This document shows, in pieces, positions 43,741 through 51,621 of a stretch of DNA of 64,000 bases (position 1 is the stretch's first letter; every line of letters starts with the position of its first letter). The notes under the pieces are model-generated. The model was not told the origin of the DNA and did not search any database. It worked only from the letters and a program-made list of their open reading frames with translations. Source of the stretch: Geodermatophilus ruber (lineage in GTDB: Bacteria > Actinomycetota > Actinomycetes > Mycobacteriales > Geodermatophilaceae); the NCBI RefSeq assembly GCF_900114385.1, contig NZ_FOSW01000009.1, forward strand, positions 1-64,000, given 5' to 3'. The position numbers were made by a program, and so were the translations under genes.

Positions 43741-43763
43741 CTCCGACTCCGACTCCGACTCCG
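43741..43763. repeat. tandem hexamer (CTCCGA)n
   Basis: Three full copies of CTCCGA and a partial fourth, immediately upstream of the 31-residue ORF. On the coding strand it reads as repeated GGAGTC merging into the ribosome site. Confidence 0.7.
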
Positions 43764-43824
43764 GCGTGCCGGGCGTCGGGCTGTTCGGGCCCCACCTCCG
43801 GGCCCGGGAAACGCGCAACCGCGA

Positions 43825-43858
43825 GCGGCCGGCCGGGGTCGATGCCCCGGCCGGCCGC
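43825..43858 (-). terminator. hairpin after the NCS1 permease gene
   Basis: GCGGCCGGCCGGGG and its complement, six-base loop, about 20 bases past the permease stop. Confidence 0.6.
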
Positions 43859-43879
43859 CCGTACCTCAGATCTTCGTCC

Positions 43880-45355
43880 TCACTCGGCCGGGACCTGCGT
43901 GGGCACCGCGGGTGCGGTTCCCGGGAGCGGCCGGCCGGCCGGACCGGCGAGCGGGCGCAGCAGCAGGTAGGCGGCCGAGGCGACCACCGCACCGGCGACC
44001 AGCGAGAGGTCCGCCCCATCCAGCGCCGCCGCGATCGGCGCGGTCCACAGCGTGGTGTTCACGCAGAGCAGGGACACCACCGCCCCCAGCAGCAGCGCGA
44101 CCGCCCCCGCCCAGTTGACCCCGCCGCGGTACCAGAACGGGCTGCCCGGCGTCTCGTCGTGCAGCGCCACGCCGTCGTACCGGTTGCGGCGCACCGCGAT
44201 GTCGGTGGCGTACACCGCCATCAGCGGGGCCAGGACGACGATGCTGAACTGCACGAAGTTGCTCACCGTCACCAGGAAGTCGGTGGCGAACGAGGCGTAG
44301 AAGGCCACCGCGGTGATCAGCACGCCGATGAAGAGCACCGAGCGGACCCGGCTCAGCTTCACCCCCATGCCCTGCTGGTACAGGCCGGCCGAGTAGGCGA
44401 GCAGCACGTTGTTCGACACCGCGCCGCCGACGACCACGAACAGGAACAGCGGGTAGAACCAGCCGGGCACGATCTCGGCGATGGACACCTGCGGGTCGGT
44501 CATGTCGATCCGGGTACCGGCCAGCACACCCAGCAGCGAGATCACGACCGACGGGAGCATCCCGCCGGCCGCCGTCCAGAGGGTCACCTTGCCGCGGGAG
44601 GACGAGACCGGCAGGTAGCGGGCGAAGTCCGCGCCGTTGACGTAGGACATCGCCGGGGCGGCGATCAGCGTGAAGCCGATGAGGAGCGACGCCAGCAGCG
44701 GCGCGCCCTCCAGCGGGGCAGCCGGCGCGTAGCCGAAGTCGGCCTTCGAGACGACGAAGATCCCGAGCACGACGATGACGGCGCCCATGACGAGGCCGAA
44801 GACCGGGCTCAGCTTCACCATCGTGGCGTGGCCGTAGATGGTGACGGCGAACGTGGTCACGGCCAGGGCCAGCAGGATGACGACCTGGACCGGCACGTTC
44901 ACCGGGATCCCGAGCTCGCCGGCCAGCGCGAAGCCGGCCAGCGCGCCGAGGGCCAGGTTGATCGCGCCGTAGACGACGGCGATCACCCACATGATCCCGG
45001 ACATGAAGACCCGGTTGCCGCGGACGCCGAACACCGCCCGGGTGATGACGGCCGACGGTGTCCCGGAGGCGAACCCGCTCGTTGCCAGCCAGCCCACGAG
45101 CACGTAGACGAGGTTGGCCGCGACCACCACGCCGATCGCCTGCGCCAGGGACAGGCCCAGCAGGAGCATCGTCCCGCCGAGCACGAAGAACAGGTAGAGC
45201 ATGTTCGCGGAGAAGTAGATCCACGCCACGTCCCGAGGACCGCCGTGGCGTTCCTCGGGCGGGACGAAGTCGATGCCCCTCACCTCGACCTTGCCGGCGA
45301 CGTCGGTCGCGGGGGCCGCGGTGCTTCCCTGCGGGGTTCGAACGGTGTCGGACAT
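43880..45355 (-). CDS. NCS1-family permease (nucleobase/hydantoin/allantoin type)
   Basis: A 491-residue permease with about 12 membrane helices. The family marks are the N-terminal [17 protein letters not shown], the [16 protein letters not shown] loop and the [13 protein letters not shown] segment. NCS1 carriers import purines, pyrimidines, hydantoins, allantoin or related heterocycles with H+ or Na+. ATG 45355 is chosen because it starts just before the conserved cytoplasmic tail. It is the last gene of the group behind the first CAATTGGC motif, with an NTF2-like protein and a reductase upstream. Confidence 0.88.
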   Translation of the reverse strand: MSDTVRTPQGSTAAPATDVAGKVEVRGIDFVPPEERHGGPRDVAWIYFSANMLYLFFVLGGTMLLLGLSLAQAIGVVVAANLVYVLVGWLATSGFASGTPSAVITRAVFGVRGNRVFMSGIMWVIAVVYGAINLALGALAGFALAGELGIPVNVPVQVVILLALAVTTFAVTIYGHATMVKLSPVFGLVMGAVIVVLGIFVVSKADFGYAPAAPLEGAPLLASLLIGFTLIAAPAMSYVNGADFARYLPVSSSRGKVTLWTAAGGMLPSVVISLLGVLAGTRIDMTDPQVSIAEIVPGWFYPLFLFVVVGGAVSNNVLLAYSAGLYQQGMGVKLSRVRSVLFIGVLITAVAFYASFATDFLVTVSNFVQFSIVVLAPLMAVYATDIAVRRNRYDGVALHDETPGSPFWYRGGVNWAGAVALLLGAVVSLLCVNTTLWTAPIAAALDGADLSLVAGAVVASAAYLLLRPLAGPAGRPLPGTAPAVPTQVPAE

Positions 45356-45544
45356 GGGAACTCCTAGGAACGGGCGCCGCGTCTCCGCGCTGCCGATCGT
45401 GCGGTCATCCGCCGGGGCTCGAGCGGACGCCGTGGTGCGCACGTGCCGGAGCACGTCGGAGCCCGGGTGCAGGCGTCCCGCGAGGGGGCACCTGCACCCG
45501 GTGGAGCTCGGGCAGCGCAGCGCTGCGTGCCCGCGACCGTGGGA

Positions 45545-45979
45545 TCAGCCGGCCAGCGACTCCAGCGCCTCGTCGACGCCGACGAGGCGGGACTCGTGGT
45601 GGTGGACCAGCCGCCAGCCCGCCGGGGTGCGACGGAGGACGAACGAGCAGCGGACCTCACCGTCGAAGGTCGGGTCGGCGCCGTGGAGCTTGATCCGGGT
45701 GCGCAGCCGGCTGAAGCCGAACGCGGCGTCCCCGAGGACGGCGACGTCGGTGGCGATCTCGTCCCACTCCAGCATCGACTCGACGTGCCCGGTGTCGCTT
45801 TCCCAGTAGCGCAGCAGCGCGTCCCAGTCGGTGATCGGGAGGACGTGCTCCTCGGGCTGGTACACGAGGCCGTCGAAGTCGCTGTCCCAGTACTGCCGGC
45901 CGGCGGTGAAGTCGAGCGCCTTCATCGCCTGCACCCAGCCGGTGATGGTGGCGCGGACCGCCTGCTCGTCGCTCGTCAC
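45545..45979 (-). CDS. NTF2-like (SnoaL-type) protein
   Basis: A 144-residue alpha+beta-barrel protein of the NTF2 superfamily. It begins with a helix pair (ATITGWVQAMKALDF) and continues with DSDFDGLVYQPEEHVLPITD, VLRRTPAGWRLVHHHES and a C-terminal helix. Such proteins can be hydrolases, isomerases, dioxygenase small subunits or substrate-binding folds. Its length and its place between a Rieske reductase and a permease make an accessory role in the Rieske pathway likely. It is not a clear oxygenase beta subunit. Confidence 0.75.
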   Translation of the reverse strand: MTSDEQAVRATITGWVQAMKALDFTAGRQYWDSDFDGLVYQPEEHVLPITDWDALLRYWESDTGHVESMLEWDEIATDVAVLGDAAFGFSRLRTRIKLHGADPTFDGEVRCSFVLRRTPAGWRLVHHHESRLVGVDEALESLAG

Positions 45980-46015
45980 GTACGGGTCTCCTCGGAAGAG
46001 TGGGGAAGGGGTGGC

Positions 46016-47119
46016 TCAGGCGTCCAGGTCGAGGACGACCCGGTTGCTGGTGGGGCGGGCCTGGCAGGTGAGGACGTAGCCGGCGCCCAGCTCGTCGGCG
46101 TCCAGCCCGGTGGTCCGCCGCATCACCACCGAGCCCTCGACCGTGAGCGCCCGGCAGGTCGCGCAGACGCCGTCCCGGCAGGAGTAGGGGACCTCGGGGC
46201 GCACCGGCAGCACCGCGTCCAGGACCGAGCGGTCCTCGGCGGTCACGCGCACCGTGGTCTTCTCGCCCTGCGCGATGATCGTGACGTCGCTGTCGACGAC
46301 CTCTCCGGACGGCTCCTCCTCGGCGTCGTCCTGACCGGAGGTGAACAGCTCGTGGTGGATCGAGCGCGCCGGCACCCCGAGTGAGGCGAGCAGCGTGGTG
46401 ATCTCACTGATCAGCTCCTCCGGCCCGCAGAGCAGCCAGGCGTCCACGCCGTCGGCCGCGACCGTGGTGCGCAGCAGCTCCCCGGTCAGCCGGCCGGAGA
46501 GGTGGTCGCCGGGCACGGGCTCCCGGGAGAGCACGTGGTGGACGGTGAGTCGGCCGGGGTACCGGGTGACCAGCTCGTCGATCTCGGCGGCGAACATCGT
46601 GCTGGCCCTGGTCCGGTTGGCGTACACCAGCGTGACGGTGCTGTGCCGCTCCACCTCCAGCACGGTCGCGACGTGCGACAGGATCGGGGTGATCCCGCTG
46701 CCGACCGCGATCGCGGCGTAGTGCTTGCTGTGGGTGGGCAGCAGGTCCAGGCAGAACCGGCCCATCGGCGTCATGACGTCGAGCTCGTCCCCGGGGCGCA
46801 GTTCGGTGATCGCCCAGGTGGAGAACAGCCCGCCGTCCTGCCGCTTGACGCCGACCTGGAGCCGGCCGCCCGCGGGGCTGCAGATGGAGTAGGTCCGCCG
46901 GGTCTCGCCGTCCGGGTGGACCAGCACCAGGTGCTGCCCCGGGCGGAACCGGAAGTCGTCGCGCAGGCGGTCCGGCACCTCGAAGCTGATGCGCACCGCG
47001 TCCTCGGTCAGCGGGTGGACGTCGGCGACGCGCAGCCGGTGCAGGGCGGGTGCCCGCCGCCGCGCGAGGGGGTTGAACGCCGGGGTCGTGCCCGCCGAGC
47101 GTCGGGACAGGGGAGGCAT
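46016..47119 (-). CDS. FNR-type oxygenase reductase with C-terminal [2Fe-2S] ferredoxin domain
   Basis: A 367-residue electron-transfer protein. The FAD-binding domain has RRTYSICSPAGG, the NAD(P)-binding domain has AVGSGITPILSH, and a linker leads to a plant-type ferredoxin domain with YSCRDGVCATCRA and LTCQARP. This is the PaaE/KshB/GbcB layout. The natural partner in the window is the single-component-type Rieske oxygenase at 48965, which has no ferredoxin gene beside it. Confidence 0.92.
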   Translation of the reverse strand: MPPLSRRSAGTTPAFNPLARRRAPALHRLRVADVHPLTEDAVRISFEVPDRLRDDFRFRPGQHLVLVHPDGETRRTYSICSPAGGRLQVGVKRQDGGLFSTWAITELRPGDELDVMTPMGRFCLDLLPTHSKHYAAIAVGSGITPILSHVATVLEVERHSTVTLVYANRTRASTMFAAEIDELVTRYPGRLTVHHVLSREPVPGDHLSGRLTGELLRTTVAADGVDAWLLCGPEELISEITTLLASLGVPARSIHHELFTSGQDDAEEEPSGEVVDSDVTIIAQGEKTTVRVTAEDRSVLDAVLPVRPEVPYSCRDGVCATCRALTVEGSVVMRRTTGLDADELGAGYVLTCQARPTSNRVVLDLDA

Positions 47120-47140
47120 GGTGCCGGACCGCGGTCGCGC

Positions 47141-47614
47141 TCAGGCGCCGAGGTTGGGGACCGACATCTCGCCCTCGCCGTCGACGAAGCCGTAGTTGCG
47201 CATCGGCCCGGTCGGCGGCATCACCTGCTCGTGCTCCTCCTCGTCGGTCCACACCGCGGCCTCGACGACGCCGCTGGCGTCCTTCCACTTCCCGGTGCCG
47301 CCGAGGAACGTGTAGACCCCGCCCTGGTAGCCCTCGCGGACCACCCAGTCGACGCGGCCGAAGAGCTTGTCGCCGTCCTCGTCGTTGCCCTCGATGTGGC
47401 CGAACCCGCCACTGACGGGGGCCGTCGCGCCCAGGTCGATGTCGTCGACGCCGGCGTACCGGGTCTTCACGTGCACCACGCGGCCGTTCTCGAAGGTGTA
47501 CCGGGTGACCATCCAGGTCTCGTAGTTCACCCGCCACTGGTCCAGGCCGATCTGGACGGGGGTCTCCCAGTTGGCGGTGCCTGCTGCGGTCATCCGGACC
47601 TTCACGTTCTTCAC
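47141..47614 (-). CDS. hypothetical beta-rich protein next to the Rieske reductase
   Basis: A 157-residue protein I do not recognise. It is rich in beta-strand pattern (TYTFENGRVV-like, VREGYQGGVYTFLGGTGKWKD) and could be a calycin-like or allene-oxide-cyclase-like barrel. No signal peptide is present. The frame opens at GTG 47614; GTG 47605 has better ribosome-site spacing. It lies 21 bases upstream of the reductase gene, so it is very likely in that operon. A LuxR-associated motif stands just upstream. Confidence 0.65.
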   Translation of the reverse strand: MKNVKVRMTAAGTANWETPVQIGLDQWRVNYETWMVTRYTFENGRVVHVKTRYAGVDDIDLGATAPVSGGFGHIEGNDEDGDKLFGRVDWVVREGYQGGVYTFLGGTGKWKDASGVVEAAVWTDEEEHEQVMPPTGPMRNYGFVDGEGEMSVPNLGA

Positions 47615-47670
47615 CTCTGTCTGTTCGGCGGTTCCTCGTGAGCGATCTCACAGGCAGGGGAGGGAACCGA

Positions 47671-47687
47671 CAATTGGCGCAAACGCC
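47671..47687. promoter_or_regulatory. LuxR-associated motif, copy 1 (CAATTGGCGCAAACGCC)
   Basis: Lies upstream of the unknown beta-rich gene at 47141. Two related copies lie at 50257 and 50313. The exact 17 bases are given in the call. Confidence 0.55.
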
Positions 47688-47720
47688 GATCTTCGACGGC
47701 AGAGGCCGGTCGAAGATCGG
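47686..47720. terminator. 12-base-pair hairpin followed by TTTT
   Basis: CCGATCTTCGAC and GTCGAAGATCGG with an 11-base loop, between the LuxR stop and the next gene. It touches motif copy 1, so terminator and operator functions could overlap. Confidence 0.6.
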
Positions 47721-47741
47721 TTTTCGACCGCCGCGGCCCGC

Positions 47742-48755
47742 TCAGCGGGGGAGGATGAGCCCCTCGGCCAGGGCGCGGGACACCGCGGCCGAGCGCGAAC
47801 CGACCCGCAGCTTGGCCATGACGTGCTCGACGTGGGCACGCACGGTCCGGGTGGTCACCGACAGCTGGTCGGCGATGTCGCTGTTGGAGTCCCCGGTGGT
47901 GAGGCTGGTGAGGACCTCCAGCTCGCGGGGCGTGAGGTCGTGCAGCCGACCGGCGTCCCGGACCGCGAGGACGGCGACGCCGTCCCGGCAGCGGAAGGCC
48001 TGGCAGGAGTACCAGCCGCCGCCGTCGCGGGGCCACAGGAACGAGGCGGTCCACCGGCCCCGGGGCAGCACGCGGGCGACGATCTCCGTGACGGGGAGGT
48101 CCAGCACGGGGGAATCGGTCCCCCCGGGCACGTGCAGCGGGACGACGGTCCCGTCGGGCCGGACGGCCAGCGACGTGGCGTCGGCCTCGAGGGTCGTGGC
48201 CAGGACCCGTGCCGACTGCATCGGGTCGACCATGTTCGCCAGCGCCAGGGACAACCGCCCGACCACCGCACACGCCTCGTCGGACGGGGACTCCTCGCTC
48301 GACCCGGAGAGCATGAGGAAGCCGGTGTGCCGGCCGTCCGGCGTGTGGAGGGCGCTCACCATCCCCTCGTAGAGCCCCTGGGCGCGGCCGTACTCGGCGA
48401 TCCCCCGGACGGTCATCGGGTCGACCGGCAGGTCCCGTTCCCGCAGCGGCCACCCGGTGCGCGGCATGCCGAAGGGCTCGATGAGCTCGGCCTGCCACTC
48501 GGGGCTGAGCAGGTACTCGACGAAGTCGTCGTCGTAGCCCCGGGACAGGATCGGTGTCCGGGAGCCCGACGGCGTGGTGGTCGAACTGGTCACGATGCCG
48601 GCGTCGAAGGGGAAGACCCGCCGGAGCTGGTCGAGCACCTCCTCCATGCGCTCCTCGACCGAGGCGCTGGAGGTGACGATCCCCGCGACCTGCGAGACCA
48701 CCTCGACGGCCTCGCTGCTGAGCGGGATGCCCTGCCAGGGCGGCATGCCGGCCAT
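47742..48755 (-). CDS. LuxR-family transcriptional regulator
   Basis: A 337-residue regulator with a C-terminal LuxR helix-turn-helix (TPRELEVLTSLTTGDSNSDI, LSVTTRTVRAHVEHVMAKL). The N-terminal part (about 30-190) looks like a GAF-type sensor. There is no receiver domain, so it senses a ligand rather than phosphorylation. ATG 48755 has GGAGG upstream. It is flanked by the Rieske oxygenase and its reductase, and the CAATTGGC-type motifs in their promoters are good candidates for its sites. Confidence 0.88.
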   Translation of the reverse strand: MAGMPPWQGIPLSSEAVEVVSQVAGIVTSSASVEERMEEVLDQLRRVFPFDAGIVTSSTTTPSGSRTPILSRGYDDDFVEYLLSPEWQAELIEPFGMPRTGWPLRERDLPVDPMTVRGIAEYGRAQGLYEGMVSALHTPDGRHTGFLMLSGSSEESPSDEACAVVGRLSLALANMVDPMQSARVLATTLEADATSLAVRPDGTVVPLHVPGGTDSPVLDLPVTEIVARVLPRGRWTASFLWPRDGGGWYSCQAFRCRDGVAVLAVRDAGRLHDLTPRELEVLTSLTTGDSNSDIADQLSVTTRTVRAHVEHVMAKLRVGSRSAAVSRALAEGLILPR

Positions 48756-48905
48756 GAGCGACCTCCCGTCGGATGGATGAGCACCGGGCGACCGCATGGT
48801 GCTCTTCTTTCGACCCGAGGTACAGGAAGTCGACCAAAATTAACGCGTCGGTGAGGCGATCCGTACCGATCCACACGGGCGTGGGGTGGGTCCGGCACGG
48901 CGCGA

Positions 48906-48943
48906 GCCCGCCGCGTCCCCCGAGCTCGGGGGACGCGGCGGGC
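48906..48943 (-). terminator. 16-base-pair hairpin after the Rieske oxygenase gene
   Basis: Arms GCCCGCCGCGTCCCCC and complement around GAGCTC, about 20 bases past the minus-strand stop. Confidence 0.7.
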
Positions 48944-48964
48944 CCGTGGGGTGGGTCGCGCCGG

Positions 48965-50191
48965 TCAGCCGACCAGCTTCTTGGCCAGGTACCGCTGGAA
49001 GGTCTGGATGGCCACCTCCAGGTGCGACAGCGGCCCGCCGTCGACGTTGGTCCGGGTGGTCAGCGCCATCTGGACGTCGGCCTGCGCCTTGGCGTCCTCA
49101 CCGTTCACGCTGCTGAGCCACTCCCGGTACTCCTTGACCTTCTCCGTCAGCTCCGGGTCCGACAGGGCGGACTCGTGGACCAGGATGTCCAGTTCCGCGT
49201 AGTGCGACGTCGGGCCGGTCGGCAGGAAGGTGATGGTCAGCGTGGCGTCCGGGCCGGGGACCAGGATGAAGCCCGGATACATGCCGGCCACGGTCACGAA
49301 GGATCGCTCGTAGGCCGTCAGGTTCGGCGCTCCGGGCAGCAGCAGCGGCTGGAGGTAGTGGCCGTCCTCCTGCCCGCCGGCCGCCTCCGGGGAGACGAAC
49401 ATCCGGGCGAAGAAGAAGTCGCTGGTCTCGACCTCGTCGAAGTCGACCATGTGGGCCGGCCACATCGCCTCGAGCGAGTTCAGGTGCGTGCCGATGTGGT
49501 GGTAGGCCTCCCGGCCGTTCTCCATCCCGACCTTCCAGTTGGCCTCCACCTCGCCCCAGATGATGCGGTCGGCCAGCCGCCACTCGCTGATGTCGTAGTT
49601 GCCCAGGCGCGGCTCGATCTGGTCGGTCAGGTCGCTCAGCGGGGCGGGGTCGGCGTCCAGGTTGACGAAGACGAAGCCCTGCCAGACGGCGGTCTTGAAG
49701 GTCGGCAGCGCGATGCTGTCCTTCGTCCGCTGGAACAGGTTGCTCTTGCCCATGTGGGCCGCACCCTCCAGCTTGCCGTCCAGCCCGTAGGTCCACTTGT
49801 GGTAGGGGCAGGCGAAGGACTCCGCGTTGCCCTTCTGCCCCTCGCAGTCGGCGAGGATGTCCATGAACCGGTGCTGGCAGACCCGGGACAGCGCCCGGAT
49901 CTCTCCGTCGGCGCCGCGGGTGATCAGGATCGGCTCGCCGGCGATGTCGTGCTTGATGAAGTCACCGGGCTGGGCCAGCTCCTCCACGCGGCCGACGCGG
50001 ATCCAGGACTTGCGCCAGATCTTCTCGATCTCGAGCTCGTAGAGCGCCTCGTTGGTGTAGAAGGCGCCGGGCAGGGCGCGGGCCTCCTCGAGGGGACGGG
50101 CGGCCCGCTCGGCCAGGACCTCGAGCAGGCCCTGGAGCTGCTCGGCCCCACGCAGGGGCGCGGCCGGGGGAGTGGCTTCCGTCAACGACAT
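48965..50191 (-). CDS. Rieske non-heme iron oxygenase (two-component, GbcA/CMO-like)
   Basis: A 408-residue oxygenase alpha subunit without a beta subunit gene. Rieske ligands are C105, H107, C128 and H131 (CQHRF...CPYHKW). The iron site is ENGREAYHHIGTH (H231/H232, H236). The CPYHKW variant and lone-alpha layout resemble oxygenases that demethylate or hydroxylate quaternary or tertiary amines (GbcA, choline monooxygenase, stachydrine demethylase) and related aromatic-amine enzymes. Electrons should come from the reductase at 46016. Its promoter region, shared with the alcohol dehydrogenase, carries two CAATTGGC-type motifs. The substrate is inferred only. Confidence 0.9.
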   Translation of the reverse strand: MSLTEATPPAAPLRGAEQLQGLLEVLAERAARPLEEARALPGAFYTNEALYELEIEKIWRKSWIRVGRVEELAQPGDFIKHDIAGEPILITRGADGEIRALSRVCQHRFMDILADCEGQKGNAESFACPYHKWTYGLDGKLEGAAHMGKSNLFQRTKDSIALPTFKTAVWQGFVFVNLDADPAPLSDLTDQIEPRLGNYDISEWRLADRIIWGEVEANWKVGMENGREAYHHIGTHLNSLEAMWPAHMVDFDEVETSDFFFARMFVSPEAAGGQEDGHYLQPLLLPGAPNLTAYERSFVTVAGMYPGFILVPGPDATLTITFLPTGPTSHYAELDILVHESALSDPELTEKVKEYREWLSSVNGEDAKAQADVQMALTTRTNVDGGPLSHLEVAIQTFQRYLAKKLVG

Positions 50192-50256
50192 GGTGGGACC
50201 TCCGCGGGGGTGTGAAGCTCGTCACCCCGAATGCTGGGCGGTCGGTGGTGCGCGGT

Positions 50257-50329
50257 CCATTGGCGCAAAGGCCAGTCTTTCCAGGCCGGGCGGCCGCGGG
50301 GGCCGCAGCCATGGCCTTTCGGCCAATTG
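50257..50329. promoter_or_regulatory. two LuxR-associated motifs in a divergent promoter
   Basis: CCATTGGCGCAAAGGCC at 50257-50273, and on the other strand CAATTGGCCGAAAGGCC at 50313-50329. They lie between the divergent Rieske oxygenase and alcohol dehydrogenase genes. Each matches copy 1 at 47671 at 14-15 of 17 bases. Confidence 0.6.
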
Positions 50330-50386
50330 CGACGAGCAGCGCGGATGAGGACGGTGAGGCCCCTGTCACATCCCAGGAGGAAGCAC

Positions 50387-51424
50387 ATGAAGGCCGTCCG
50401 GCTCCACGAGTACCACACCATGCCCCGGCTCGACGACGTCCCGCAGCCGGACCTGCAGGGGCCGAACGACGTCATCGTCCGGATCGGCGGCGCCGGGGTG
50501 TGCCGCACCGACCTGCACGTGCGCGACGGTTGGTTCGAGCAGGTCATGGGCCCCGAGCTGCCCTTCGCCCTGGGCCACGAGAACGCCGGCTGGGTCGAGG
50601 CGGTCGGGGAATCGGTCACCAGCGTGAAGGTCGGTGACACCGTCATCTGCCACCCGCTGGCCACCTGCGGCGTCTGCGCCGGCTGCCGGCGCGGTGAGGA
50701 CATGTACTGCGTGGCCGGCATGTTCACCGGCGTCAACGCCGACGGCGGCTACGCCGAGTACATGCGGACCTCGGAGCGGGCGCTGGTCGTGCTGCCGCAG
50801 GAGATCGACCCGATCGACGTGGCCCCCTACGCGGACGCCGGGCTGACCGCTTACCGCGCGGTCCGCAAGGCCTCGAAGATCCTTCAGCCGGGGCAGACGG
50901 TCGTCGTGCTCGGCGCGGGTGGCGGCCTCGGGCACATCGGCGTCCAGTTGCTGAACGAGATGACGCCGGCCCGGGTCGTCGGCGTCGACAAGAGCGAGCT
51001 CGGCCGCGACCTGGCCGCCAAGGTGGGTGCCGAGGCCGTCTTCGGCGTCGAGGACGCCGCGGCGGGGGTCGCGGAGCTCACCGGCGGGGCCGGCGCGAAC
51101 CTGGTCCTCGACTTCGTGGTCGAGGGCGACACCCCGCAGCAGGCCGTCTCGATGCTGGGCCAGGGCGGCACGTACTCGATCGTCGGCTACGGCGCCCAGC
51201 TGGGCCTGGCGACGATGGAGCTGATCCTCAAGGAGGCGACCGTCGTCAGCACCATGGTCGGCAACTACGCCGACCTCTCCGAGCTGATGGCCCTGGTGGT
51301 CCGCGACCGGGTGAAGCTCGAGACCAAGCGCTACGCCCTGGAGGACGCCGTCTCGGCCCTCGACGACCTGGACAACGGCCGGGTCCGCGGCCGCGCCGTC
51401 CTCACGCCGAACGCCGCTTCCTGA
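50387..51424 (+). CDS. zinc-dependent NAD(P) alcohol dehydrogenase
   Basis: A 345-residue medium-chain dehydrogenase. The catalytic zinc site is GVCRTDLHV with GHENAGWVE, the structural zinc cysteines are in CGVCAGCRRGEDMYC, and the nucleotide motif is LGAGGGLGHIGVQL. It is divergent from the Rieske oxygenase and shares its motif-bearing promoter, so it probably oxidises an alcohol, or a hydroxymethyl or carbinolamine product, made by that oxygenase. AGGAGG lies just before ATG 50387. Confidence 0.92.
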   Translation: MKAVRLHEYHTMPRLDDVPQPDLQGPNDVIVRIGGAGVCRTDLHVRDGWFEQVMGPELPFALGHENAGWVEAVGESVTSVKVGDTVICHPLATCGVCAGCRRGEDMYCVAGMFTGVNADGGYAEYMRTSERALVVLPQEIDPIDVAPYADAGLTAYRAVRKASKILQPGQTVVVLGAGGGLGHIGVQLLNEMTPARVVGVDKSELGRDLAAKVGAEAVFGVEDAAAGVAELTGGAGANLVLDFVVEGDTPQQAVSMLGQGGTYSIVGYGAQLGLATMELILKEATVVSTMVGNYADLSELMALVVRDRVKLETKRYALEDAVSALDDLDNGRVRGRAVLTPNAAS

Positions 51425-51446
51425 CCCGCTCGCCGAGCGCGCCACT

Positions 51447-51476
51447 CCGTGGCCGGCCCGCAGGGGCCGGCCACGG
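51447..51476 (+). terminator. hairpin after the alcohol dehydrogenase gene
   Basis: CCGTGGCCGGCCC and its complement (13 bases), GCAG loop. Confidence 0.7.
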
Positions 51477-51621
51477 CTGTGGCATGCCCGGGGACCGGTC
51501 GTGGGGCGTCCCGTGACGGTCGCGTTACGCAGGTCGAAATTCCGCGATTCATGCAGCTCGGGCCGTTGACATTCGATGCAGAGCTGCGAAGCTGCTACGA
51601 AATCCGATCAAGGAGTGACTC

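Noticed and set aside
51566..51601. TTGACA -35 box before the first ligase gene
   Set aside because: No acceptable -10 sequence lies 16-18 bases downstream, so a promoter call is not supported.
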